Source: Sinorhizobium medicae (GTDB lineage Bacteria > Pseudomonadota > Alphaproteobacteria > Rhizobiales > Rhizobiaceae). From it: a stretch of DNA of 64,000 bases. Shown piece after piece: positions 27,565-38,171 of the stretch. The stretch covers positions 124,001-188,000 of the forward strand of contig NZ_VITA01000007.1 in the NCBI RefSeq assembly GCF_007827695.1. The letters are read 5' to 3'. Both the position numbers and the translations under genes were made by a program. Numbering within the stretch: the stretch's first letter is position 1; every line of letters starts with the position of its first letter. The notes under the pieces were generated by a model. The model saw nothing but the letters and a program-made list of their open reading frames with translations. It had not been told where the DNA came from and made no database searches.

Positions 27565-29061
27565 ATGAAAGAGAAAGACAGAAAGTTTTATCTCGCGTCT
27601 GTGACCGACCGCTTCGTCCGCGGCCAGATGGACCGCCGCAGCTTCCTGCGTACGGCCGGTACGCTCGGCCTCGGCGCAACCGCGCTCGGGATGGGCTTCG
27701 GCAGCCGGCCCTTCGGGGTGAGCCGGGCGCTTGCCCAGGAACAGCTCGAGCCGTCCGCCGAAGTGATCTCCTGGCTCAAGGACGTCGCCAAACCGTTTGC
27801 GGGGACGACGCTGAAGCTGGCGACGGAATCGACCCCGCCGTCGAACGCCATCAACTCCCAGCTTAAGAAATATTTCGAGGAAGCGACCGGCATCAGGGTC
27901 GAGATCGAGGTCCTGCCGCTTGAGCAGGTTCTGCAGAAGCTGACACTCGATGTCGCCTCCTCACTTGGCAGCTATGACCTCTACTATATCGACCAGAGCT
28001 GGTCGGCATCTTTCAGCCAGGACGTGTTCGATCCGCGCGAGCAGCTTCAGGAAAAGCCGGATCTCGCCATGCCGAACTACAATATCGATGACTTCATGCC
28101 TGCGCTCGTCGACGGGATCGCCAAATACGAGGACCGTTGGGTCGGCGTACCCTACGACATCCCCATCTTCATCATGATCTACCGCAAGGACATCTACGAG
28201 AAGCTCGGCCTCAAGGCTCCGGCAACATTCGAGGATCTGCTGAACAATTCCGTCACCATCACCAAGGAAATGGGACCGAACCTCTATGGCTACGCCGGTC
28301 AGATGAAGTCCGGCCACTACGCGCTGGAATGCGAATGGACTTCCATGCTCTGGGGCAATGGCGGCTCGATCTTCAATGCCGACAAGAAGTTCGTGGGCAA
28401 TGACGAGCGGGGCATTGCCGCGCTCGACTACTATACCAAGCTCAAGGAAACCATGCCGCCGGGCGTGGATCAGTGGACCTGGGACGGTCAGGGCCAGGCG
28501 ATCGCTCAGGGCGTTGCCGCCTCGATGCTTTCCTGGGGCGAGTTCTTCCCCTACTTCGACGATGCCAGCCAGACCAAGGTTTCCGGCCTCTGCGAGGCGG
28601 TCGTTCCGCCGCAGCCGGTGGCGCTCAGGAAACCCGAAGAATGCGGGTATGGCGAAATTCCCGGCACCGGCCACCAGGGCGGCTCGTCACTCGCGGTGTC
28701 CAGATACTCCAAGAGCCCGGATGCGGCATGGATCTTCATGCAGTGGGCGACTTGCGCCGACACGCAGGCCCTCATCACCACGCTCGGCGGCGGTACCGGC
28801 CCCACCCGCGCCTCTGTCTATGACGACCCGCGCGTCAAGGCAAATGCCCGCGTCGGCGCCGGCACGACCCGCCACCTGTCGGTCGTCCGCGAGACCATCG
28901 ACAAATATATGGGCTCGGAGCCGGACCTGCCGGAATGGGCCCAGCTGTCGAGCGATACAATTCCCGTGGGCCTCGGCAAGTACTTCGCCGGCAGCTACGG
29001 CTCCTCCAAGGAAGCGATGGACGACATCGCCTCTCAGGTCGAGACCGTGCTGAAGGGCTGA
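27565..29061 (+). CDS. Tat-exported extracellular solute-binding protein (family 1)
   Basis: 498 residues, larger than typical CUT1 binding proteins (about 420). A twin-arginine motif DRRSFLR lies at residues 23-29, followed by a hydrophobic core and a likely cleavage after ALA at about 57, so the protein is probably folded before export. The mature part has the family-1 fold (YDLYYIDQSWSASF, WVGVPYDIPIFIMIYRKDIY). It delivers substrate to the two permeases encoded just upstream. An AGGAGGAG site lies 8 nt before the ATG. Confidence 0.92.
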   Translation: MKEKDRKFYLASVTDRFVRGQMDRRSFLRTAGTLGLGATALGMGFGSRPFGVSRALAQEQLEPSAEVISWLKDVAKPFAGTTLKLATESTPPSNAINSQLKKYFEEATGIRVEIEVLPLEQVLQKLTLDVASSLGSYDLYYIDQSWSASFSQDVFDPREQLQEKPDLAMPNYNIDDFMPALVDGIAKYEDRWVGVPYDIPIFIMIYRKDIYEKLGLKAPATFEDLLNNSVTITKEMGPNLYGYAGQMKSGHYALECEWTSMLWGNGGSIFNADKKFVGNDERGIAALDYYTKLKETMPPGVDQWTWDGQGQAIAQGVAASMLSWGEFFPYFDDASQTKVSGLCEAVVPPQPVALRKPEECGYGEIPGTGHQGGSSLAVSRYSKSPDAAWIFMQWATCADTQALITTLGGGTGPTRASVYDDPRVKANARVGAGTTRHLSVVRETIDKYMGSEPDLPEWAQLSSDTIPVGLGKYFAGSYGSSKEAMDDIASQVETVLKG

Positions 29062-29132
29062 TCCTGCATATGGGCGGGGCGCTGTAGCGGCGCCCCTTCC
29101 GGCCGGACATGACGAAAGACAGGAGGACCACC

Positions 29133-29858
29133 ATGCCCGACAAACCGCTGATCGCGATCACTGGCGCCAGCTCCGGCATTGGCGAGGCCGTCGCGCGGGC
29201 CTTCTCCAGGGCCGGGCATCCGCTTCTGCTGATCGCCCGCAGGCTCGACCGGCTCGAGGCGCTCGGCCTGCCCAACGCCTTGCTGAAGAAGGCCGATGTC
29301 CGCGATCGCGCGGCACTTGCCGCCGCCGTGGGCGAGGCGGAGGCGAGGTTCGGCCCGGTCGACATGATGTTTGCCAACGCCGGAATCGCGCGGCTTGGCG
29401 ACATCGCCCGCCAGGCGCCCGAGGAATGGGACGAGATGATCGACATCAACACCAAGGGTGCGATGAACAGCGTGCATGCCGTGCTCTCGGGAATGATCGG
29501 GCGGAAGCACGGAACACTTGTAATGATGAGCTCGATTGCAGGGCGCAAGGTCTATCCGGACCATACGGTCTATTGCGGCACGAAGTTCTTCGTCCACGCG
29601 GTCTCGGAAAGTCTGCGCGAATATCTGGCACCGCACGACGTGCGCGTTATCGTGGTCTCCCCCGGCATTATCGATACGGAAGTGCTGGATCATGTGAAGG
29701 ACGAGACGACGCTCGCCAATTACAAGGCGAACAAAGCGGCGATCGGCGGCGGCATTTCCGCCGACGTCGTCGCAGATCTCATCCTCGACGCCTATCAGCT
29801 GCCGCAGCGAGCGATCGTCCAGGAAATCGTCATCACGCCGACCCGACAGAAATACTGA
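29133..29858 (+). CDS. Short-chain dehydrogenase/reductase
   Basis: 241 residues, classical SDR: cofactor loop TGASSGIG (10-17), ANAG motif, catalytic Ser in MSSIAG and Tyr147-x3-Lys151 (YCGTK). NAD versus NADP preference is not obvious. It sits between the binding protein and the ATPase of the ABC importer and has its own Shine-Dalgarno (AGGAGG), so it is part of the pathway; oxidation of a polyol or aldehyde intermediate is plausible. The ATG at 29133 is chosen because the family begins 5-8 residues before the glycine loop. Confidence 0.9.
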   Translation: MPDKPLIAITGASSGIGEAVARAFSRAGHPLLLIARRLDRLEALGLPNALLKKADVRDRAALAAAVGEAEARFGPVDMMFANAGIARLGDIARQAPEEWDEMIDINTKGAMNSVHAVLSGMIGRKHGTLVMMSSIAGRKVYPDHTVYCGTKFFVHAVSESLREYLAPHDVRVIVVSPGIIDTEVLDHVKDETTLANYKANKAAIGGGISADVVADLILDAYQLPQRAIVQEIVITPTRQKY

Positions 29859-29917
29859 CACAGCGGAGCCGCCGTCGGCGCGACGGAAGGCCTGAACGAA
29901 GAATGGAGTAACGACCG

Positions 29918-30982
<1,065 letters not shown>

Positions 30983-31060
30983 CGCTGCGGACCGGACATC
31001 ACCCACCCGATCGACTGTATCCGGGCGCTGCAAACGGTGCCGGCAAGGAAAGGAACTGCC

Positions 31061-33109
31061 ATGAAATCGCGCTGGTCGGACTCCGAGTTCACCTCCATCA
31101 TCGATGCCTATGTCGCCAAAGGCGTCAATCGGGACCTCGCCATTCGCACCTATACGACCCGTCTGCTCGGCTCCGATCCGGAACTGGTATTGCACGGCGG
31201 CGGAAACACTTCGGTCAAGACCACCTTTACGGAGATGGACGGCAGCGAGGTGGACGTGCTCTGCGTCAAGGGCAGCGGATGGGATATGGGCACGATCGAG
31301 CCGCAGGGCCTGCCGGCCGTCCGCCTGCAGCCGCTGCAGGCCATGATCGATTTCGAGACGCTCTCCGACGACGACATGGTGATGCTTCAACGCCGCCTGC
31401 TTGTCGATCCAGCGGCGCCCAATCCGTCGGTCGAGGCCATTCTGCATGCGATCCTGCCCTTCAAGCACATCGATCATACCCATGCGAACGCCATCGTCTC
31501 GCTCACCAATCAGCCGCACGGCGAGGATCTGATCCGAGAACTATTCCCCGATGCGATCATCGTTCCCTATGTGATGCCGGGCTTCGATCTGGCAAAGGCT
31601 TGCGACACTGCCTTCAAGGCTGATCCGAAAGGCGACGGCATGATCCTGCTGAAGCACGGCATCTTCACCTGGTCGGAGGATCCGCGCGAAGCCTACGAGG
31701 ATATGATCGCCAAAATCGACAAGGCCGAGCGGCGCCTGTCCCAAGGCCGGGCGAAGCCGTTCAGGAGCATTGCCGTTCCCGCAGGCCTGGCCGCTGCCGC
31801 GGATATCGCGCCGATTCTGCGTGGTGCGCTGGCGATCGACACCGGTATCGAAGGAGCGCCGAAACGCTTCGTTCTCGAACATCGTACCAGCGAAAAGATA
31901 CTCGACTTCTGCAACGCCGAAAATATCGAAAGCCTCGTCCGCCGCGGCAATGCGACGCCGGAACATGTGATCCATATCAAGCGCTTCGGCGTTGCTCTGC
32001 CCGCTCCGGAGAAGAACAGACTTGGAGAATGGGCGGTGCGTGCAAGGGAAGCGGTTGCCGCTTATCAGGCCGACTACCAGGCCTATTTCGAACGGAACAA
32101 TGCCCGCGTCGGGGGTGGCAAGCGTATGCTCGATCCGAAGCCGCGCGTCTTCTACGTCGCCGGCATCGGCCTCTTCGCCGCCGGGGCAGCGCGAAAAAAC
32201 GCGACGGTCGGCGCCGACGTTGCGGAAGCAACGATAGATGTCATCACGAAGGCGGAAGGCATCGAGGCCTTCGAGGCGCTCTCGGAGCGCGATCTTTTCG
32301 ACATCGAATACTGGTCGCTCGAGCAGGTGAAGCTGACAAAGGTGCAGGAAAAGCCGCTGACGCGGCAGGTTGCAATCGTCACCGGCGCGGCAAGCGGACT
32401 CGGCTTTGCTGTCGCGGAAGCCTTGAAGGCGGAAGGTGCCGAACTCGCGCTCTTCGACATTTCAGAAGATGCGCTGAACGCGGCGGCGAAAAAACTCGGC
32501 GCGCTGCCGGTGCTCTGCGACGTGACGAGTTCCGAGGCGGTCGACGCGGCGGTCGCCAGGGTCGCGCAGCACTATGGTGGTGTGGATATTCTGATCTCGA
32601 ATGCGGGCGCAGCCTTCCAGGGCAAACTGCTCAGCGTCGATGAGGCGACCTTCCGAAAGGCCTTCGATCTCAATTTCTGGAGCCATCACTACGTCGCGCG
32701 CGCGGTGGTACGCGTCATGGAACAGCAGAAGTCAGGCGGCTCGCTGGTCTTCAACGTCTCCAAGCAAGCCGTGAATCCCGGCGCCGACTTCGGCCCCTAT
32801 GGAACCTCGAAGGCGGCACTGATGGCGCTGATGCGGCAATATGCCATTGAGCACGGCGGCTCCGGCATCACGTCGAACGCCGTCAATGCGGACCGGATTC
32901 GCACCGGCCTGATGACCGACAAGATGGTCGAGGAACGCTCGATGGCGCGTGGCCTGACGCCGGAGGATTACATGCGGGGCAACATGCTTCGCCGCGAGGT
33001 GACCGGCGCCGATGTGGCAGCGGCCTTCGTGCATCTCGCCAAGGCCCGGACCTCCACCGGAGCAGTCGTTACCGTCGACGGCGGCAACGTTGCCGCGATG
33101 ATGCGTTGA
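31061..33109 (+). CDS. Bifunctional class II aldolase / short-chain dehydrogenase
   Basis: 682 residues, two enzymes in one chain. Residues about 1-410 are a class II aldolase/adducin domain with metal-site candidates His136, His139 and His141 (KHIDHTHAN) and a later LLKHGIFTWSE. From about 435 there is a complete SDR: TGAASGLG from Thr441 and Tyr580-x3-Lys584 (YGTSK). The same architecture is known from RhaD-type rhamnulose-1-phosphate aldolase/lactaldehyde dehydrogenase, which splits a ketose 1-phosphate to DHAP plus an aldehyde and oxidises the aldehyde. No rhamnose isomerase or RhaK is here, so the natural substrate is probably different. The ATG at 31061 follows AAGGAAAGGA. Confidence 0.88.
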   Translation: MKSRWSDSEFTSIIDAYVAKGVNRDLAIRTYTTRLLGSDPELVLHGGGNTSVKTTFTEMDGSEVDVLCVKGSGWDMGTIEPQGLPAVRLQPLQAMIDFETLSDDDMVMLQRRLLVDPAAPNPSVEAILHAILPFKHIDHTHANAIVSLTNQPHGEDLIRELFPDAIIVPYVMPGFDLAKACDTAFKADPKGDGMILLKHGIFTWSEDPREAYEDMIAKIDKAERRLSQGRAKPFRSIAVPAGLAAAADIAPILRGALAIDTGIEGAPKRFVLEHRTSEKILDFCNAENIESLVRRGNATPEHVIHIKRFGVALPAPEKNRLGEWAVRAREAVAAYQADYQAYFERNNARVGGGKRMLDPKPRVFYVAGIGLFAAGAARKNATVGADVAEATIDVITKAEGIEAFEALSERDLFDIEYWSLEQVKLTKVQEKPLTRQVAIVTGAASGLGFAVAEALKAEGAELALFDISEDALNAAAKKLGALPVLCDVTSSEAVDAAVARVAQHYGGVDILISNAGAAFQGKLLSVDEATFRKAFDLNFWSHHYVARAVVRVMEQQKSGGSLVFNVSKQAVNPGADFGPYGTSKAALMALMRQYAIEHGGSGITSNAVNADRIRTGLMTDKMVEERSMARGLTPEDYMRGNMLRREVTGADVAAAFVHLAKARTSTGAVVTVDGGNVAAMMR

Positions 33110-33145
33110 GGGCGCGCGGGAACAGGTAAGCGGAGAAACCGAAAG

Positions 33146-34162
33146 ATGGCAACCATCCTCATTCTCGGGGCGGGCGTGATGGGTACCGCCCTGGCGGTAC
33201 CGGCAAGCGATAACGGCCACCGGGTGCTGTTGGCGGGCACGCCGCTCGATGCCGTCCCGGTCGCCCGGATGAAAGCAGGCGGGATCCACCCGAAGCTCGG
33301 CGCGCCGCTTGCGGGAACGGTCACGATCCTGACGGACGAAGAGCTCGGGCCCGAGCATGCCGAGGCGGCGGATCTGATTGTCGTCGGCGTCAGCAGCCCG
33401 GGCATCGTCTGGGCGGTTGACCGGCTTAATGGCCTGCTGGGCCGGGAAAAGCCGGTCGCCTTCGTAACGAAGGGGCTCGACCGCGAAGGCGACCGGGTCG
33501 TCACCTATGCCGAGACGCTGCCGCCACGGATCGCCGGCATGCAAAGCTTCATCGGCATCGGCGGGCCCTGCATCGCGCGCGAGCTTGCCGAGCGATATCC
33601 GACGTCCAGCATCTATGCCAGCTGCGACAGGGTTGCGGCGGACTTCGCCGCCGGCCTGATGCGGACACCCTATTACCGGCTTGCATCGAGCGAGGATGTG
33701 ACCGGCGTCGAGGCCTGCGCTGCGCTCAAGAACTTTTTCGCGATCGGCGTCAGCACCATGCAGACGCGCTATCCGGACAGGCTGCGCGCCGATGGCCAAT
33801 CCAAGAACCCGACGGCGGCCGCGTTCAACCAGGCGGCGCAGGAGATGGCCCTGCTTTGTGAGCGGATTGGCGGCAGCCGCGCCTCCGCTTTCGACCTCGC
33901 CGGGATCGGCGACCTGCATGTGACGGTCGGCGGCGGGCGCAATAGCAGGCTCGGCCACGGCCTCGGCCTTGGCCGCACGGTCTCAGACGTCATGTCGGGT
34001 GAACTCGCTGGTGAAACGGTCGAAGGCATCGACACCGCACGGATCGTAGGCTCCTTGTTGCGGCAAATTGAGAATGCCGAAACGCGTCTGCCTCTCGCGA
34101 CCGCAATCACAAGCGCGGTAATGGACGGCGGCACCCTCGCCTTCGATTTTGACCGGATTTAA
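33146..34162 (+). CDS. NAD(P)-dependent glycerol-3-phosphate dehydrogenase family protein (GpsA-like)
   Basis: 338 residues. Rossmann loop LGAGVMGTALA (about 7-17), and the catalytic lysine Lys195 in EACAALKNFFAIG, both as in GpsA. Housekeeping GpsA makes sn-glycerol-3-phosphate for phospholipids. This copy ends a polyol-type operon and is more likely a specialised paralogue acting on a phosphorylated polyol. The usual lipid-synthesis gpsA would be expected elsewhere in the genome. It starts 36 bp after the aldolase gene, and a short hairpin around 34175-34191 may end the operon. Confidence 0.87.
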   Translation: MATILILGAGVMGTALAVPASDNGHRVLLAGTPLDAVPVARMKAGGIHPKLGAPLAGTVTILTDEELGPEHAEAADLIVVGVSSPGIVWAVDRLNGLLGREKPVAFVTKGLDREGDRVVTYAETLPPRIAGMQSFIGIGGPCIARELAERYPTSSIYASCDRVAADFAAGLMRTPYYRLASSEDVTGVEACAALKNFFAIGVSTMQTRYPDRLRADGQSKNPTAAAFNQAAQEMALLCERIGGSRASAFDLAGIGDLHVTVGGGRNSRLGHGLGLGRTVSDVMSGELAGETVEGIDTARIVGSLLRQIENAETRLPLATAITSAVMDGGTLAFDFDRI

Positions 34163-34225
34163 GCTCTTCCAGGAAAGGCCGTAACGGCCTTCCTTGCAGC
34201 TCACGATGTCTTTGGGTTGGTCTAC

Positions 34226-35263
34226 CTAGTAGAGCCATCCCTCCAATTCGCGGCGGACCACATGGTTGAGCACCGCCATGCCTTCGGGGCTGTCGTTCAG
34301 GCAGGGAATATGGGCGAATTTCTCGCCGCCATTATGGTGGAAACTCTCCGCCGCCTGGCCGGCGATTTCCTCGAGCGTTTCCAGACAGTCCGAAACGAAG
34401 CCGGGGTTGATGACGGCGATCTTCTTCACGCCCTCCTTGGCCAGTCTTTCCACGGTGGCGTCGGTATAAGGCTGGAGCCACTCCTCGGGACCGAAGCGCG
34501 ATTGGAAGGTGATCTGCAGCTTTTCTTTCGGCCAGCCGAGTCTTTCGCGCAGCAACCGCGCCGTCTTCTGGCACTGGCAATAATAGGGATCGCCCTTCTC
34601 GAAATAGCTCTTCGGGATGCCGTGGAAGGAGGCGAGAACCAGCTCCGGTTCCCAATCAAGTGTCGCGAGGTGCTTGGTGATGGAGGTCGCCAGGGCATCG
34701 ATGTAGACCGGGTCGTCGTGATAAGGCGGCACGGTTCTGAGCGCGGGCTGCCAGCGCATCCCGAGCAGGGCCTCGAAGGCTTTGTCGTTGACCGTGGCTG
34801 TCGTGGCGGCGGCATATTGCGGATAGAGCGGGAATACGAGAATTCGCTCGCATCCGGCTTTCTGCAGCGCATCGAGCCGCGAGGCGATAGAGGGCCGACC
34901 ATAGCGCATCGCCCAGTCGACGATAACCTGCGGCTGGCCGCCGAAGGCCTCGGTCATCAAGGCCGCCTGATTGCGTGTGTAGGTTCTGAGCCAGCTTTCA
35001 TTCAGTTCCTTGTTCCAGATGAGTTCGTAAGCCTTGCCCACCTTGCGCGGACGCGTGTTGAGGACGATGCCGTAGAGGATCGGATACCAGAAGAGGCGCG
35101 ACCATTCGATGACGCGCCGGTCGCTCAGGAATTCCCGGAGGTAGCGGCGCATGGAGGTGACGTCGGTACCGTCAGGCGTGCCGAGATTGACCAGGAGCAC
35201 GCCCAGCTTTCCATAGCTGACGGCGGGGTGGTTGGTGTTCGGCTCGGCTTCCATGGCTGTCAT
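34226..35263 (-). CDS. hemH: Ferrochelatase
   Basis: 345 residues, complete. GVLLVNLGTPDGTD at the N-terminus, the active-site His in ASFHGIPKSYFEKGDPY and the late ITFQSRFGPEEWL are family landmarks. It inserts Fe2+ into protoporphyrin IX as the last step of haem synthesis. The ATG at 35263 follows GAGGA; the frame is open 37 codons further upstream across the terminator of the neighbouring gene. It converges with the polyol operon. Confidence 0.96.
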   Translation of the reverse strand: MTAMEAEPNTNHPAVSYGKLGVLLVNLGTPDGTDVTSMRRYLREFLSDRRVIEWSRLFWYPILYGIVLNTRPRKVGKAYELIWNKELNESWLRTYTRNQAALMTEAFGGQPQVIVDWAMRYGRPSIASRLDALQKAGCERILVFPLYPQYAAATTATVNDKAFEALLGMRWQPALRTVPPYHDDPVYIDALATSITKHLATLDWEPELVLASFHGIPKSYFEKGDPYYCQCQKTARLLRERLGWPKEKLQITFQSRFGPEEWLQPYTDATVERLAKEGVKKIAVINPGFVSDCLETLEEIAGQAAESFHHNGGEKFAHIPCLNDSPEGMAVLNHVVRRELEGWLY

Positions 35264-35331
35264 CTCGGTCCTCGTGGGGCGCCACGTTACTGCGCGGCTG
35301 CCTACAATTTCAAACCTTTCTAAAAAGAAAT

Positions 35332-35357
35332 ACCGGCGCGGGAAAGCCCGCGCCGGT
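35332..35357 (-). terminator. Terminator of the 5'-nucleotidase gene
   Basis: A perfect 11-bp GC-rich stem (35332-35342 with 35347-35357, 4-nt loop) is followed on the minus strand by a T-rich tail (complement of 35320-35331). Confidence 0.85.
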
Positions 35358-35380
35358 GGGAAATGCCGAGGCAAATCGTC

Positions 35381-37264
35381 TTATTCGGCCGGGATCTCCA
35401 GCTCTCGGCCGATTTCCAGCGCCCGCGGTGCCGGATCGCCATTGGCGGCAGATATTCTCTTCCATTCCGCGCCGCTGCCGTAGAAGGTCTGGGCGAGGTC
35501 CCAGAGCGTGTCGCCTCTGGCGATGACGTGCGTGCGCGGACCTGCGGCTGCGGCCGACTCGGTCGAGGGCTCGGGGGCAGGAGTGGGCGTTGCGCTTTCC
35601 GCCGGCGCGGCTGCGGCTTCCGGCTCACTCGCAGCGCCGGGCGCCGCATCCGCCGCGGCAGTCACTTCCGTGATGCGGCCGCTGGTGTAGGGTTTGAAAG
35701 GTTGATGGGCGGCGAGATAATCGGCGAGCACCGTTTCGAGGCCCGGACCGTAGTCGTAGGCGTTCTCTCCCTTGTCCTTGAAGACCGCGTAACCGTCACC
35801 GCCGCCGCGCATGAAATTGTTGCTGACGAGCGAATAGGTCTTTTCCGGGTCGAGCGCGGCAAAGGCCCCGCCGTCTTCGACCTCGACGCTGACGAGGCGG
35901 CTGCCGGCGGGCTTCGAACGATCGAAGGAAAATCTGAGACCGGCGACCTGCGGGAAGCGCCCGCCGCCCTCTTCGACCTGGCTTAGTCCGTTTTCAAGAG
36001 CTGCCCGGATGTCCGCGCCCTTGAGCTGGAAGGTGGACAGCGTGTTCTGGAAGGGCAGAACGGTGATGACCTCGCCCATCGTCACGTCGCCGCCGTCGAT
36101 CGAAGCGCGCAAGCCGCCGCCATTGGTGATGGCGACCGTCACGCCCTGTCCCTTGACGCGGTCGAGCATCGCGTCGGCCACCAGGCTGCCCATTTCGCAT
36201 TCCTTGGCGCGGCAGCTCTCGCGCGACCCGTCGATCGGCGCCTCGGTCTTGCCGATGACCTTCGTTCTCAGTTCCTCGATCGGCTTGGCCAGCTCCTTGA
36301 CGCGGGCGACCACCGTTTCGTCCGGCTTTACGGAGGAATCGACGAGGATCGGATCGCCTTTGGCTGCTTTGACCACGCCGTTGTCGTCGAACGTCACCAT
36401 GAGGTCGCCGAGATATTTGCTGTAGGAGCCGGCCTGTACGACCGGCACCTTGTAGCCGCCGGGGTTGTCGACCATCGTAGGATAGGGCCCCTCGGCCTTT
36501 TCGTCGGTGTTGGACAAGAGGCTGTGGGAATGACCGCCGACCACGACGTCGACATCAGGGATCTTCGCAATTGCCGCCAGGTCGCGCGGATAGCCGACAT
36601 GGGTCAGGGCGACGATCTTGTTGATGCCCTGCTTCTTCAATTCCTCGACTGCGCTGGTGATCGTCGCGACATCCTCGCCGATGAGGATGTCGGGGCCGGG
36701 TGAGGCGAGTTCCGGCGTGTCATTGGCCACCGCGCCGACGATACCCACCTTCTGGCCGCCGACATCGAGAACGATCGACGGCTTGATGCGGTCGCCGATC
36801 TTTGACTTATGACTCGGCAGGACATTGGCGGTGACGACGGGGAAGGTGACCTTGTCGAGGAAGCTCGCAAGCCCGTCCTCGCTTTCATCGAACTCGTGAT
36901 TGCCGACGGTCATCGCGTCGAACTTCATCAGGTTCAGGAATTCCGCCTCCGCGGCGCCCTTATAGGTGGTGAAGAAGAGCGAACCCTGGAAATTGTCGCC
37001 GGCGTTGAGCAGAAGCAGGTTCTTGCCCGTCCGTTCCTGTCGCTTCTGGTCGATCAGGGTCTTGAGGCGCGCGACGCCGCCGAAGCACTCGTTCTTGCCC
37101 TCTTCCTCGACGGAGCAGGTCGAATCGAACTTGTTGATCGATTCGATGCGCGAATGAAGGTCATTGATGTGCAGGATGTTCAATTCATAATCGGCAAAGG
37201 CTGCGCCCGACGAGAGCGCAAAAAGGGAAACAGCTGTAAAGCCGACCCGCATGTGTCTGATCAT
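35381..37264 (-). CDS. Periplasmic 5'-nucleotidase/UshA-family metallophosphatase with C-terminal LysM domain
   Basis: 627 residues. A signal peptide (about 1-24, ending AAFA) precedes the metallophosphatase domain with metal motifs LHINDLHSR, NAGDNF, GNHEFD and GGHSHS. The 5'-nucleotidase C-terminal domain follows (about 330-500, with TNGGGLRASI). Then come an Ala/Pro/Glu-rich linker of about 55 residues and a LysM peptidoglycan-binding domain (last 50 residues, IARGDTLWDLAQTFYG). It probably hydrolyses nucleotides in the periplasm while held on the cell wall. UshA itself lacks the LysM. The ATG at 37264 follows AGGAGC. Confidence 0.92.
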   Translation of the reverse strand: MIRHMRVGFTAVSLFALSSGAAFADYELNILHINDLHSRIESINKFDSTCSVEEEGKNECFGGVARLKTLIDQKRQERTGKNLLLLNAGDNFQGSLFFTTYKGAAEAEFLNLMKFDAMTVGNHEFDESEDGLASFLDKVTFPVVTANVLPSHKSKIGDRIKPSIVLDVGGQKVGIVGAVANDTPELASPGPDILIGEDVATITSAVEELKKQGINKIVALTHVGYPRDLAAIAKIPDVDVVVGGHSHSLLSNTDEKAEGPYPTMVDNPGGYKVPVVQAGSYSKYLGDLMVTFDDNGVVKAAKGDPILVDSSVKPDETVVARVKELAKPIEELRTKVIGKTEAPIDGSRESCRAKECEMGSLVADAMLDRVKGQGVTVAITNGGGLRASIDGGDVTMGEVITVLPFQNTLSTFQLKGADIRAALENGLSQVEEGGGRFPQVAGLRFSFDRSKPAGSRLVSVEVEDGGAFAALDPEKTYSLVSNNFMRGGGDGYAVFKDKGENAYDYGPGLETVLADYLAAHQPFKPYTSGRITEVTAAADAAPGAASEPEAAAAPAESATPTPAPEPSTESAAAAGPRTHVIARGDTLWDLAQTFYGSGAEWKRISAANGDPAPRALEIGRELEIPAE

Positions 37265-37455
37265 GGTGTGCTCCTGTGTGCTGCCGGCCGAGTTCCGGAT
37301 AGGATGCGCGGCGGGATGCGGGTGGAAAACCGCACAGACTTTTCCTCGTCCCGCTCCAGCGGATGTTTTCACCAGTCGAGAGCGACTTCAAGCCGCAAAC
37401 GCATGCCTCGCTGCCGGACTTTCGGATAGGGTTAAGCCGGCCCCAGAAAGAAAAA

Positions 37456-37474
37456 AGCCCCCGGTCGGGGGGCT
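37456..37474 (-). terminator. Terminator of omp10
   Basis: A 7-bp stem (37456-37462 with 37468-37474) is followed on the minus strand by TTTTTT (complement of 37451-37456). Confidence 0.8.
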
Positions 37475-37493
37475 GCTCGGTGAAGTGACGGCC

Positions 37494-37862
37494 TCAGGCG
37501 CGGCGAGTCAACGAGAACTGGGCGCCAGAGTCGGTCGTGCAGTTCAGCTGAGATGGCGTTGCCAAGGCGCAATTGACCTTGGACTGGATATTGCGCACCA
37601 GGGACGTCATGTTGATTTCCACCAGTGTAGGGCTGACGTTCACATAGTTGCCGGAGGCGAGAAGCTGGTTGGTATCGGTCGTGCGCGTCGAAAATGTTCC
37701 GCCGGCGAAGGTGGAGACGATGCCGTTCGGATCGACCCACGAACCCTCGACGCCCGTTGCCTGCGGCGCTGAAGACATCTGCCTGAGTTCCCGAGGTTGG
37801 GACTGACAGGAGGCCAGCGCGGCGGCAGATGCCAAGAGGGTGAGGATGGCGAATGGCTTCAT
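37494..37862 (-). CDS. omp10: Outer-membrane lipoprotein, Omp10 family
   Basis: 122 residues. A signal peptide with lipobox LASC places the lipidated cysteine at about residue 18. The mature part matches my memory of Brucella Omp10 closely: [34 protein letters not shown] and the C-terminal FSLTRR. The fold is a small eight-stranded barrel as in the Inh/Omp19 group. It sits in the outer membrane; a direct function is not established. The frame is open 36 codons further upstream, but [10 protein letters not shown] at 37862 is the signal-peptide start. Confidence 0.88.
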   Translation of the reverse strand: MKPFAILTLLASAAALASCQSQPRELRQMSSAPQATGVEGSWVDPNGIVSTFAGGTFSTRTTDTNQLLASGNYVNVSPTLVEINMTSLVRNIQSKVNCALATPSQLNCTTDSGAQFSLTRRA

Positions 37863-37996
37863 CGGCGTTTCTCCCGCGTCACGAGTTTGAGCGGGATGCA
37901 AACGCAAGACCGCTTCATACTTTCCTGTCCCCGCTCTACCGCATAATTCCGTGAACCGGAACCGGTCCACGGAGAATTGTGCGGCGTCTCAAAGCA

Positions 37997-38042
37997 CTGC
38001 AGCAACCATTGTGCGTCTTTTGAGACACGCAGCGACGCAGTG
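37997..38042. repeat. Interspersed palindromic repeat, copy A
   Basis: An imperfect palindrome around GTGCGTCTTTTGAGACACGC. It aligns base for base with copy B at 39760-39803 over most of its length. The form (CTGCAGC..., GCGTCT hairpin, ...GCGCTGTAG) resembles short palindromic elements that I recall being common between rhizobial genes; the family name was not checked. Confidence 0.5.
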
Positions 38043-38116
38043 CGCGAAACATGCCGCGATCATGAGTTGAAAGCAAGAGCGGGCATGCGCGTGGCGCGCT
38101 CGACGCTCGCAAAAAA

Positions 38117-38146
38117 AAGGCCCGGAGACAGGGTGCTCCGGGCCTT
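38117..38146 (-). terminator. Terminator of hss
   Basis: A perfect 11-bp stem (38117-38127 with 38136-38146) is followed on the minus strand by eight T residues (complement of 38111-38118). Confidence 0.88.
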
Positions 38147-38171
38147 GATCAGAGTCCGCGAGGCGGGATCT

